Shown here in pieces: positions 23,860-34,319 of a stretch of DNA of 64,000 nucleotides. The position numbers and the translations under genes are program-made. Position 1 is the first letter of the stretch. The number at the start of each line of letters is the position of its first letter. Origin of the DNA: Nemertoderma westbladi (lineage: Eukaryota; Xenacoelomorpha; Nemertodermatida; Nemertodermatidae); the NCBI GenBank assembly GCA_032718475.1, contig JAUCBJ010003535.1, positions 17,126 through 81,125 on the forward strand. The letters run 5' to 3'. Under the pieces are notes generated by a model. That model saw only the letters and a list, made by a program, of their open reading frames with translations, was not told where the DNA came from and did not search any database.

Positions 23860-26825
23860 AATTCCATAACGGAAACTTAATATTATTTCAATACCTAATA
23901 AACAAGTGAGTTTACGATGTTTACGATGGTTACGACGGTTACATTATATCCGTTATGGAATTACGTTATGGAATTACTTGATCTTGAATCCTATTGGACT
24001 AAGTGTTTTGTTGCTATTTATAGCAGCTTACATGCTGCCTGGGCTTTTCCTGAGCCAGTTTGTGTGTGTGTTTTTCAATATTTGTTATATGTCTGAAACC
24101 AATTGCCAGAATTATAATATTTAAATTTCACTGTTTTGTCTGCTCTACTTTGATCTTAACAGAATCGCACTCTAAATCGTGTTTATATTATTTGATAGGT
24201 ACAGTACCCCGAAAAACCGAAATTTACTTCTACAACAATTGCTTTGACTGTGCCTTATTTAATAGCGGAATTAATCTATATTTAATTACAGTAGGCCTAT
24301 CAGAGAATGGGAAAACCGAAATCAAATGCAGATATGCAGATATATTCAACTTCGGAAGGTATTGGATAAAGATGAGTTAATCGGTTAGATAGAGAGAGGA
24401 AGAGCAAAAAACGCCAAGAATTTATCAATGGAAAGTTTGAATAAACTTCGAGTCGAAACTAGATTACGAGTTCAAAAATTCAGGAAACTAAAATCTGTCA
24501 AACTTTCTCAAACTGCCACTTATAATGCCACAAGTACCATAAGTATGCCGCATAAGCAAGCATACCACAAGTATGTCGCCTTCAAGTCGGTATACTATGA
24601 TTCAATCAATATGTAAAGCTGTTCAGCGTGCGTAACGATCGATGCTTAACAGTCCACGCAAGAAGTCTTGAGTCATAAGGAAACTCGCCATGTCCGAGGG
24701 AATCGCTATCATAAAGCATGGAAAAGCGACAACTAGTAACCGTGGGATTGATGAACATACAATTAACACCATTATTGTCGAATATTATTCGAATGATGAG
24801 ATTTCAAGTGTTTCGCCAGGGAAAGCTGATAGTGGGAGGCCAAAAACTGAGAAAACAAAAACGGCATTTGATAATGACATTGACTGAAGCGTTTGCGTTT
24901 GTCATCTTTAAAGATACCAAACCTGATATCAGTGTTGGTGTTTCGAAAATTAGCTCATTACGTCCCGCCCATGTGTTATTATCATCTCAACTTCCTCGAA
25001 ATGTTTGCACCAAAATATAATTATATTATTGATTGCTCTCCATCGCGAGTTGCCCGAAGTCTTTCCATTATACGGCCCAGAATTTATACAAAGCAGTGTG
25101 TGTTTGCGATTGCACTAACAAGCTATCAACAAGCTAATATTAGAGGGCTTCCCTCTAATAATGGTAACACATACACAATGCTATATTTTATAGTATAGTA
25201 GTATGATTTTTCATGGCTTGCGTTTATGGGCATATTAATCAGTAGTATTTAGTATTGTAACTGTAAATGTGTTGTTAATAATATTTCTCATAATTGTATA
25301 TATTTGCGGCTCATACATTTTATTACTTTAATTTTTTAATTAATTAGTTAAACTAGTTTTAATTTATTAATTGGCTATTTTAATTTCTACATAAAATATC
25401 AGAATATAAAAAGTTAAAAAAAAGTGTAAATAAAAACGTTATCTTTAATTTATTTTGCCAATTTACCAATTTATAATACCTTAATTTTAGTTACTTATTG
25501 CAGGTTTTGTTACATTTTGTTTTATAGTTTCGGTTTGTGATTTTTCACGTTGTCGCACAAACTTAAATGTGTAAAAAAAGCTCTGTTAGGCCGCAATGCA
25601 TAAGCAATGCATAACACAGATATAACAGGGGGGGGGGGCAGCAGTGGAAAATATCCATAACGGCCCATCTTCCTGGTTAAAAATTGGGTTGTCTTTGTAT
25701 TCGTGGCATCCTGTCTACCAAACTTATTTCCCGAGATTCAATTCACCTGGGAATTCTTCGAAACGTCCCATAGGAAGGGGCCTTGCGATCATATCGGTGG
25801 TCTTGCTAAGCGACAAGTCCAGCGTGTAGTAAATAGTCGGAGGATGATAGTTAATGACGCACGGATGTTTGCAGAGGATCTTTCAAGTGTAAACAATAAT
25901 ATTTATATTATATTATTGACTGAAGACGAAATCAGAGACTGGGTAACAAAGAATATTGCAGAGTTATGGGAAAATGTTTCGGGAGTTGAAGGAACCATGA
26001 ATATTCATCATATGGAACCCAAACCAACAAATTTTTTGTTAACGCGTTTCACTGCAACCGCCACATCTTGCACAATACATTATTTATGGATGCGCTATTG
26101 ACGGATTCGCTTCCCACTAAAGAAATTAGAAATACAGCCATTGCTGGTATCGACGTTTACGTTGTAGTGCTTTTCAATGGTGAATATATGCCAGGGCAAG
26201 TTATGGGCATAAATACTACCCTTGCCCATGTGTCTGGCACTGATCCTGATGCATTGCATGAACTAACCATTATTATGGAGAAGAGTATTGGATATGCATG
26301 GGAGTGGAAGTTTATACATGAAGATTTGCGAACCCAACATAATAAATAAGCGGGGATTATTTCGCGTTCTGGAACTCGATACTCTGTTTGGGTTTAATTA
26401 CTTTCTGATTCCTAATTTAATAATACAACTTGTTATATATCTATTGGGTTCTCTAATATACTTTGTATCGGCATCAATTACACAATTTATTACTATCTTT
26501 TAACTATTAATAACAGATTTTGTTAACGTAATTCCATAACACTTCGGAAATGTAATTCCATAACGACATGTATTTGATATAATATTCATTTCAGTTGATT
26601 ACTACTTTATCTACACAATTATTTCCAAACTACATCTAGTTTGCCTCGTCATAACTAGTAGTGAATATTCTAGGTATTATTAGTTCGCAGGGAAATAACT
26701 TAGAAAAGTATTTAAAAAATCTCATGTATTTTTTTCATGTAATTCCAAAACACTGATTATTATATTGAATAAATTTAACATAACAAACATTTTTGAAACT
26801 GAGTCCGATTGTAATTCCATAACGG
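23860..26825 (+). mobile_element. Decayed DNA-transposon candidate with repeated GTAATTCCATAAC motifs
   Basis: A 13-15-bp motif occurs on both sides of a decayed protein-coding region. On the left it lies at 23860-23874 (plus) and at 23950-23964 and 23965-23977 (minus orientation). On the right it lies at 26528-26540, 26552-26565, 26739-26751 (one change) and 26811-26825 (all plus). CCGTTATGGAATTAC at 23950 and GTAATTCCATAACGG at 26811 are exact reverse complements and could be terminal or subterminal inverted repeats. No target duplication is evident, so the boundaries are uncertain. Confidence 0.55.
24380..26349 (+). pseudogene. Decayed transposase-like gene (SLRPxHVL / GKGPCD family)
   Basis: Fragments in several frames resemble a large uncharacterised protein family common in cnidarian and other invertebrate genomes, recalled from memory and not searched. 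An early basic segment (about 24400-24600) is followed by MTLTEAFAFVIF...SLRPAHVLL...PRNVC (about 24870-25015). Later come a GPSSWLK segment and WEFFETSHRKGPCDHIGG (about 25660-25800), and C-terminal parts (25860-26349). Frameshifts and stops separate these, and about 25100-25640 seems unrelated or deleted. In the intact family the DG..SQFK and GKG..DG.GG motifs look like RNase H-fold (DDE/D-type) active-site regions, which would suit a transposase; this is inference. Confidence 0.5.
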
Positions 26826-26829
26826 TGGA

Positions 26830-28750
26830 ATTCATGCAAAAGACATCACTAACAAAATAAAACATAAAGCCGAATCACAACTCGCTATCTCTCACATCCA
26901 AAGAGGCCTTGCTGAGAAGGTGAAGCTAAAAATAAAACATGTGGCTGAATTCAATTAGGCAACAGTTAACATGTTAAGTTAATAAGTCGTGTGAATCAGT
27001 ACTGCCGGTTGCAGTGCAGTACACTGTAAAAAAAATGAAACATTTGCTTCATTTTTATTATGGTAAAAGAATAAAAGCATCAATACGGGCGTTTTTCCTT
27101 TAAATTGTTTGTGGTGAAATTGATCCACTCTATTCTATGTGAAATACCTAGAATAATTTCTTTAAAATGCATTGTTTTACCCCAAAATATTTGAGAAATA
27201 AAATAAAAATATCTATACACATTAATTTGCCTTTAAACAATTGTGTAAATATTAAACTGAAATCACCATTATACCACTGGCCGTATTTCTTTTCACCATG
27301 TTATACAGTAATATGGTGTAACACATTTATTAATCCAGATAAGTTTTCGTGATTTCCTATTATAATAATTAAGGTAAAATACCAATTAGAAGTGTACTTT
27401 TATACATTTAAGTGTCTGCCAATTTCACCATGAAAATGGTAAATAATGAAAATGGTTAATGGTAAATACCATTATTATCAACTTTAAAATAAACATCCGC
27501 TACACAACTTAAAATGTCTGTTTTTGATTTTTATTTTAATCAAATTAAAATTAAAATCGTTATGTTGTTATGTTATGTTATTTTATTGCACCGAGCAGAC
27601 GATTTTGATGACAAAAATTAAATTTTAGTTTTTTGGTAATAAAAGGGTTTCAATACTGTGAATTATAACAAAAAAAGCCAACATATTTTATGATTTTGTT
27701 TGTTTTGACAACACGTTGCTTAAAAGCAACACGGTGCGACAAAGGAACGTAATAATGAAGAAATATATTATAGTGAATGTTTTTTTCTGTCTGATTTGTT
27801 TCAGTTTTGTTCCACTTCTTTCAACTGTTTGTATGTCTGTCTACCTTCCTACCTGTCTGTTCGACTGTCTGTTCGTATGTCTGCCTGTCTGTCTCCATAC
27901 CTGACTGTTTGTCGGGGTCTGTCTGTCTGTCTATCTGTCGGTCTGTGGTCTGTCTCTCTGCATGCCTGATGGTTTATCGGTCTGTCTATCGGGATTTTCT
28001 TATAGAAAAGCAACGGGGGGCTAATTTTATCTAAAAGTTTGTACCCGGTGTTATTTTTTTGTGCTCTTTCTATTTTCGACTGTGTTCGGCAGTTTTTGGA
28101 GTGTGTTCGGGTGTGTTGGAGTGTGTTCGGGTGTGTTGGGGTGTGTTCGGGTGTGTTGGGGTGTGTTCGCTTGTATTCTGTAAAAAGATCTATCCAGACA
28201 TCGGGAAACAACTTTGACAAGGTATTGGATAACGTCATTTGCATGGAGCCACATACCCGCAGTAAGGTTGATGCAGCCGTTACTGGGTTATTTACACATA
28301 CAGTACTGTAGATAATATTGTTTTAAAATAAATACAAATACTTGATCGTAGATAGATGTGGGATTATCGTCGTCAGTTAGAGCTGTACACTGGTATCGAT
28401 TGGTACATACTGTAGAATAGGGATTATTGTAGATTGTCTGCAGTCAATACCTACTACATACACTTATACTGTAGTGCAGTAGGCCTTGTCTTCAGTACAT
28501 CTATATAATATACTGTATATGGAGAAAGAGAAACAAGACAACTTATTTTCTTAAAATGGTGGCAAATTTACTTTAAATAGGCCCCTACCTACTGTACATA
28601 TTGGACGGATAATACAACATCTGACAATTTTTCCCAAATAAGTCACATATTTTTAACGTCAATTATTTAGTACTTCCAAATTTATTCGTAATTATTATAT
28701 AATTTATTGTTTTAGAGTTTTTAATCGAGTTAGTTCAATAAATCAATGCA
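26830..28750. other. AT-rich region with two short tandem repeats
   Basis: No gene recognised. It contains a CTGT-rich stretch (about 27830-27985) and the GTGTTCGGGTGTGTTGG repeat (28085-28170). The ORFs over these are repeat artefacts. Confidence 0.5.
28085..28170. repeat. Tandem repeat GTGTTCGGGTGTGTTGGGGT
   Basis: About four 20-22-bp units with small variations, G/T rich on the plus strand. Confidence 0.8.
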
Positions 28751-28751
28751 G

Positions 28752-28814
28752 TGAAGCAATAAAGAAGATGCCAAGTGTATTTTGGAAACGGATGAATAAT
28801 AGAAACTCACAGTG
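28752..28814 (+). CDS. Tentative 63-bp exon whose donor seeds the 60-bp array
   Basis: The segment follows AATGCAG| and ends at CACAGTG|GTAAGT. Its 63 bp are open in exactly the phase needed between exon 7761-8059 (phase 2) and exon 33700-33856, so including or skipping it keeps the frame. The product is a short basic segment containing KKMPSVFWKRMNN. The polypyrimidine tract before the acceptor is weak, and nothing but phase, a strong donor and the downstream array supports it. Its last 17 bases plus the donor form part of the 60-bp repeat unit that follows, the same pattern as in introns at 48075 and 55205. Confidence 0.35.
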
Positions 28815-28896
28815 GTAAGTAATAAATAGGCATAAGTAGGGTAAGTACTGTATGTACAATAGAAACTCACAGTGGTAAGTAAGAAATAGGCATAAG
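28798..28896. repeat. 60-bp minisatellite array, left part
   Basis: About 1.6 units of a 60-bp repeat containing AGAAACTCACAGTGGTAAGT and GGGTAAGTACTGTATGTAC. Each unit has two GTAAGT donor-like sites. The array is split from its larger right part (32475-33215) by insertion of the hAT-like element at 28897. Confidence 0.9.
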
Positions 28897-29104
28897 TAGG
28901 GCTCAACAGAAGCTTCGGCTTCGGTTCGGTTCGGGCCGAAGTTTGGCAATTTCGGTTCGGTTCGGCTTCTGCAATTGATACTGCAGAAGCCAGGAGCAAA
29001 CTTTGCTAATTATTCCAAGTATTATATTGACTGATTGAGCTAAGACCAGAAGACAGTAAGACTAATCAATCTGTCCATCGTTGTACTAATTAATTTTGGG
29101 GTGC

Positions 29105-29920
29105 AAACGTTAAGCAGACACTGGTGCAGAGCAGACAGTAGGTACAGACAGTGGTGCAGACAGTGGTGCAGACAGTGATGCAGACAGTGGTGCAGACACC
29201 TGGTGAAACAGTGGTGCAGTCGTGCAGCCACTGGTGCAGACAGTTGTGCAGGCTTTGATACAGACAGTGGTGCAGACAGTGGTGCAGACACTGGTGCAGA
29301 CACTGGTGCAGACAGTGTTGCAGACAGTGGTGCAGACACCTGGTGCAGGCACTGGCTGACTGGTGCAGACACTGGTGCAGAGCAGACAGTGGTGTAGACA
29401 GTGGTGCAGACACTGGTGCAGACAGTGGTTCAGACACTGGTGCAGACAGTGGTGCAGACAGTGGTGCAGCCAGTGGTGCAGACAGTGGTGCAGCCAGTGG
29501 TGCAGACAGTGGTGCAGATACTGGTGCAGACACTGGCAGACTGGTGCAGACAGTGATGCAGACAGTGGTGCAGACACCTGGTGAAACAGTGGTGCAGTCG
29601 TGCAGCCACTGGTGCAGACAGTTGTGCAGGCTTTGATACAGACAGTGGTGCAGACAGTGGTGCAGACACTGGTGCAGACAGTGTTGCAGACAGTGGTGCA
29701 GACACCTGGTGCAGGCACTGGCTGACTGGTGCAGACACTGGTGCAGAGCAGACAGTGGTGTAGACAGTGGTGCAGACACTGGTGCAGACAGTGGTTCAGA
29801 CACTGGTGCAGACAGTGGTGCAGACAGTGGTGCAGCCAGTGGTGCAGACAGTGGTGCAGCCAGTGGTGCAGACAGTGGTGCAGATACTGGTGCAGACACT
29901 GGCAGACTGGTGCAGACAGT
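29105..29920. repeat. 12-bp minisatellite array (left foldback arm) with ~370-bp higher-order duplication
   Basis: Units of GTGCAGACAGTG with variants. A block with the distinctive bits TGGTGAAACAGTGGTGCAGT and GGCTTTGATACAGACAG appears at 29201 and again at 29579. A later marker, TGGTGCAGGCACTGGC, recurs 366 bp apart (29341 and 29707). The second copy has therefore lost one 12-bp unit. Long ORFs on both strands are by-products of the 12-bp period. Confidence 0.92.
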
Positions 29921-30104
29921 AAAGGCTGAAAGGGGCGAGCAGGTTAGTAAAGGAGCAGTTTAGTAAAGGAGCAGGTTTCAGAGGAGTATTGGGGGAACCA
30001 AAACAATAAACGTTATTGTTTTGGAGGCTAAGAATACCCAAGGGCCAAGAATACTCACAGGCTAAGAATACTCGCGGACTAACAATTCCTGAGACCTTAC
30101 TGTA

Positions 30105-30490
30105 GTTAGTCTGCACTGTCTGCACCACTGACTGACTGTCTGCACCAGTGTCTGCACCACTGTCTGCACCAGTGTCTGCACCACTGTCTGCACCAGTGTC
30201 TGCACCACTTTCTGCACCACTGTCTGCACCACTGTCTGCACCAGTGTCTGCACCACTGTCTGCACCAGTGTCTGCACCACTTTCTGCACCAGTCTGCACC
30301 ACTGTCTGCACCAGTGTCTGCATCACTGTCTGTACCAGTGTCTGCCGCACCACTGTCTGCACCACTGTCTGCACCAGTGTCTGTACCACTGTCTGCACGC
30401 TGCACCACTGTCTGCACCACAGTCTGCACCACTGTCCGCACCAGGTGTCTGCACCACTGTCTGCACTGCACCACTGTCTGCTTAACGTTT
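30105..30490. repeat. 12-bp minisatellite array (right foldback arm)
   Basis: About 30 units of TCTGCACCACTG, the reverse complement of the left arm, ending at the conserved CTGCTTAACGTTTACACCC terminus. Confidence 0.92.
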
Positions 30491-30593
30491 ACACCCTTAA
30501 TTTTGGACTGAACTTCCATTTAAATGGCATTATTTTTTTAATTGTTTTCAGTTTACTTGGGTAGTTTCAAAATTAGCTTATAATTATACAGTA

Positions 30594-31960
30594 CCGTAAA
30601 ACGGGGTGACTTGATACAGTTTTTGCCTTTAACTGTGAATATCTTTTGAAGTTTTTATCCAACACAGATGGAATAAAAAGACAATTTTATAGTCGGGATG
30701 AGTACTACACCACTAGACTAAAGCACTATTTCAGGTGCTTAGTCTAGTGGTGTTTTTTTTTTAAAAACCAGCTGTATCAAGTCACCCCACCTAACGGGGT
30801 GACTTGATACACGAGCAAATTTTCCGCAATAATACCACTCTGTGAATGAGTTTGGATCATGTTGTAGGCTGTGGGGGTGACTTGATACATCTTGGAAATT
30901 TTAAAAAAAGAACGAAGTCCCCACCTAATGGGGATATAAAATTATGGCTAAAATTAAAAATAACTCAATTTTTTATGAAAAAATATTAAATATTTAACAA
31001 GTTAAATTGCACTTTAAAAACGGAAAAGACCTTCATTGCATAGTGCCATCATGACACCAATAAGTAAGACAATACATTTTTAAAAAATCTGCAAACTAAA
31101 ACAATGAATATAAGCACAAATTTTGCAAATTTAAGGTTTAAGTAAAGATGAAAAAATATTTTAGAAAATCTAACTTATAACAATAGGCCTAGTTAACAAG
31201 TTAAATTGCACTTTAAAAACGAAAGAGACTTTCATTGCATTGTGAAATCCTGACTCCAGTAAGTAAGACAAGACATTTTAGAAAAAACTGAAAATTAAAT
31301 CAATGAATTTAAGCACAAATTTTGCAAAATCAAGGTTTAATTAAGTAAGATAAAATTTAAAAAAATACTGCAAACTAAATTAACAGATCAATGTAGGCCC
31401 TATTTAAGCACAAATGTTGCAAAATAAAGGTTTGCAGTTGGTATCTATCAATATACTGTACTCTATCAATAAACACTATCAATAAACAATACTGCAATAT
31501 ACCCTACACTGCCGAAGAGGATATGATTTACAGTTAACCAATATGTATCAAGTCACCCCATTTTGAGACACACTTTCAAAAAACGGGCACTCCACCCCCA
31601 ATTCATATGAAAATGTGTAAAATTTTTTTAGGATCATAATATTCAAAGACATCTATTAGCATCTGTAAAAATAATTTTTGAACAACATTAACCCAAAGTG
31701 TCAAAAATTCGACCTATATTTTGACATTGAAAAAAAGTGAATTTTTGAAAAATGCATTTTTGGCTCTAGTGATCACAAATGCGAAGCAATGACAAAATTT
31801 ATTTTAATATTTGACAGACAATTTATTCAGACATCTTCTAACTGTCTAATATTTCAATTTTTATCATAAGATCACGCAATCACCCACAATCCGTTAAAGA
31901 AAAAAAGTATAACTTGCTGTATCAAGTCACCTCAATGTATCAAGTCACCCCGTTTTACGG
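30594..31960. mobile_element. TIR element with TA flanks and GGGGTGACTTGATAC subterminal repeats
   Basis: The ends are CCGTAAAACGGGGTGACTTG and its reverse complement, each next to TA (30592-30593 and 31961-31962), as expected for a TA duplication. The motif GGTGACTTGATAC recurs at about 30604, 30788 and 30885 in plus orientation, and at about 30775, 31545, 31920 and 31935 in minus orientation. These lie mainly near the two ends. The interior has two to three diverged direct copies of a ~200-bp block (about 30985-31430) and no ORF, so it is non-autonomous. A TA duplication would fit Tc1/mariner-like elements, but the family is not established. Confidence 0.75.
30709..30752. repeat. Short strong hairpin
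   Basis: ACACCACTAGACTAAAGCAC pairs with GTGCTTAGTCTAGTGGTGT across an 8-base loop, with one bulged base. It lies inside the TA-flanked element. It may be a nested terminal repeat remnant or an RNA hairpin; nothing decides. Confidence 0.8.
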
Positions 31961-32474
31961 TAGTTTAGGTTAGGCTAAATAGGCCTATTGCCATTTTACT
32001 TTGTAGTACCTATTTTTTAATTAATCATAACTTTGATACATAATACCAAATACAGAAATATACCTACTACCTCATACTGTCATATAAATAGTACTACCTG
32101 TACTTTTAGTGAGGTTTTCTAAATTTTATGTCACTACTGTACGGCTTACTACGGATGAAAATGTGGTGCATACAGTAGCAGTAAGTATACAGTAGTTTAG
32201 GTTAGTAATGCTGTACAGTAATGTAAATATTGTCATTTTATTTTGTAGTGCTTATTTTTTTAATTAATCATAGCTTTCTTGCTAAGTCCGCAGACCAAAT
32301 AGGTACCAGTCTGCCACTGCCAGTCAGCCAGTATAGTGACGTAAAGACGAATTTATGACCATAACTTGCTAACTTTCTGAACTTCGGTTCGGATTCGGTT
32401 CGGTTCGGCCCGAAGTTGGCCCTGCTTCGGTTCGGTTCGGTTCGGCACCATAAAGTGCCTTCTGTTGAACCCTA

Positions 32475-33215
32475 GGCATAAGTAGGGTAAGTACTGTATG
32501 TACAATAGAAACTCACAGTGGTAAGTAAGAAATAGGCATAAGTAGGGTAAGTACTGTATGTACAATAGAAACTAACAGTGGTAAGTAAGAAATAGGCATA
32601 AGTAGGGTAAGTACTGTATGTACAATAGAAACTCACAGTGGTAAGTAAGAAATAGGCATAAGTAGGGTAAGTACTGTATGTACAATAGAAACTCACAGTG
32701 GTAAGTAATAAATAGGCATAAGTAGGGTAAGTACTGTATGTACAATAGAAACTCACAGTGGTAAGTAAGAAATAGGCATAAGTAGGGTAAGTACTGTATG
32801 TACAATAGAAACTAACAGTGGTAAGTAAGAAATAGGCATAAGTTAGGGTAAGTACTGTATGTACAATAGAAACTCACAGTGGTAAGTAAGAAATAGGCAT
32901 AAGTAGGGTAAGTACTGTATGTACAATAGAAACTAACAGTGGTAAGTAAGAAATAGGCATAAGTTAGGGTAAGTACTGTATGTACAATAGAAACTCACAG
33001 TGGTAAGTAATAAATAGGCATAAGTAGGGTAAGTACTGTATGTACAATAGAAACTCACAGTGGTAAGTAAGAAATAGGCATAAGTAGGGTAAGTACTGTA
33101 TGTACAATAGAAACTAACAGTGGTAAGTAAGAAATAGGCATAAGTTAGGGTAAGTACTGTATGTACAAAATGAAATAGGCATAAGTAGGGTAAGTACTGT
33201 ATGTACAAAATTAAA
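32475..33215. repeat. 60-bp minisatellite array, right part
   Basis: About twelve 60-bp units nearly identical to the left part at 28798, differing in GTAAGTAAGAAATAGG versus GTAAGTAATAAATAGG and CTCACAG versus CTAACAG. The last units are shortened. Each unit repeats the presumed exon end AGAAACTCACAGTG plus the donor GTAAGT. It lies in the intron before exon 33700-33856. Confidence 0.95.
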
Positions 33216-33699
33216 TAGACATACCTAATAGGAATTACCTATTAATTGTTAGTAAGCACAAAAAGAAATAGGCACAAACTACGGAAAAATAAGTGCATCC
33301 CGGAATTGTGTTGGTGGTTACACCAATACTGTTGCTATGCGACACGTATTAAATCCTTGGTGTTGTCTCAAATCCCACCGACATACCTTTAAATTTAATG
33401 TGTGCCCCATGATTGGTTATAGTCCATGCTCTCTAAGTTATGTGCCCCATGATTGGTTATACCCCGTAGGCCCTGCCTCTTCTCTAAGTTAAGACCAAGT
33501 GCTCTGATAAAATAAATATATTGTTGGAATATAATGCAAAGTGTTATTAATATTGTGTTATAATAATTATTCTGTATGAATTTAACAATGTTACAAAATA
33601 TAATTATTAATTACTGAAGACTTTGTATTCTACGCTTTATTATATATTTGTATGCCTATTTATCAACAAGCCCATCTTCACTTACCATTATTTTTCCAG

Positions 33700-33856
33700 C
33701 ACCTATTCATCTGGTGATGATGATGGTCTTTCGGCTGCTAACGACTCTATCGTAGGGATAGACGATTCGGCCTCCCAGATGGGAGTACCAAAAAGAAAAC
33801 AACACCAAACACAGAAGAGAACACTAGATACATCATCTAGTGATGAAGCACATTGG
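33700..33856 (+). CDS. Candidate coding exon of the ZMYND11-like gene (acidic linker)
   Basis: 157 bp follow a good acceptor (TTATTTTTCCAG|) and end at TTGG|GTTAGT. The first base completes a codon from the previous exon and the exon ends in phase 0, matching the acceptor at 45660. The product has an acidic run (SSGDDDGLSAANDS), a basic nuclear-localisation-like stretch (PKRKQHQTQKR) and a Ser/Asp cluster (DTSSSDEA). This resembles the neighbouring disordered exons. No folded domain is seen. Its link to the ZMYND11-like exons is inferred from phase and composition. Confidence 0.55.
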
Positions 33857-34319
33857 GTTAGTTAATATATTTTATTATTATTTCACCGTAATCTTACAAA
33901 AGGTTTCACGACAGCGACAGGTTAAATAATTATGATTTTAAATTCATGTTTTGCAAGAAGGTATGTACTTCTCCGCAAAGATAGTGGACATTGGTTCATT
34001 ATATATAAAGGCCACACCACTTGAATGCATCGCTTGCCTGTCGCTGCCATTATAGTGCCATATAACTACATCATACACATGGTGATGAGTATTAACGAAT
34101 TATGAAGGCAGTGGCCGACAAGTCTTATCCATTCTCTCTCAGGGAGATGATGGGTTTTTGAAATCTGCGTTATGTTGAGATTGTACAATGTCTGGATTTG
34201 GTATTTTTAAACATCAAACGCCCATAAGTTTCTGCCAAATAGCAGCCCATGCTCTACTGCTACCCGAATAAATTTACCTTCAGAAAGGGTGTGATACCAG
34301 GTGATTTGTATACCTTTGA

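Larger units (their letters stand above)
29099..30496. mobile_element. Foldback element: inverted arms made of 12-bp minisatellite, 9-bp target duplication
   Basis: It begins GGGTGCAAACGTTAAGCAG and ends CTGCTTAACGTTTACACCC, inverted repeats with one mismatch. The flanks are TTAATTTTG at 29090-29098 and 30497-30505, a perfect 9-bp duplication. The left arm (to about 29920) is a GTGCAGACAGTG array and the right arm (about 30105-30490) is the same array inverted. A 180-bp unique spacer lies between them. Drosophila Foldback elements have this design, with tandemly repeated arms and 9-bp duplications, and they are related to Mutator-like transposons. No transposase is encoded. Confidence 0.88.
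28897..32474. mobile_element. hAT-like element inserted in the 60-bp array, 8-bp target duplication
   Basis: It starts TAGGGCTCAACAGAAG and ends CTTCTGTTGAACCCTA, a 16-bp inverted repeat with one mismatch. It is flanked by GGCATAAG at 28889-28896 and 32475-32482; this 8-mer is part of the satellite unit. Next to each end are GC-rich CGGTTCGG repeats. Without the two elements nested inside it (29099-30496 and 30594-31960) its own sequence is only about 800 bp, so it is a non-autonomous copy. An 8-bp duplication with TAGGG ends fits the hAT superfamily. Confidence 0.85.

Noticed and set aside
27807-28034. Cys-rich ORFs (VCLSTCLFDCLFVCLPVCL)
   Set aside because: A CTGT/CTGC-rich simple sequence, not a cysteine-rich peptide gene.
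32353-33208. ORFs with TYSTYPTYAYFLLTT repeats
   Set aside because: A 60-bp satellite read on the minus strand; membrane-like composition is incidental.
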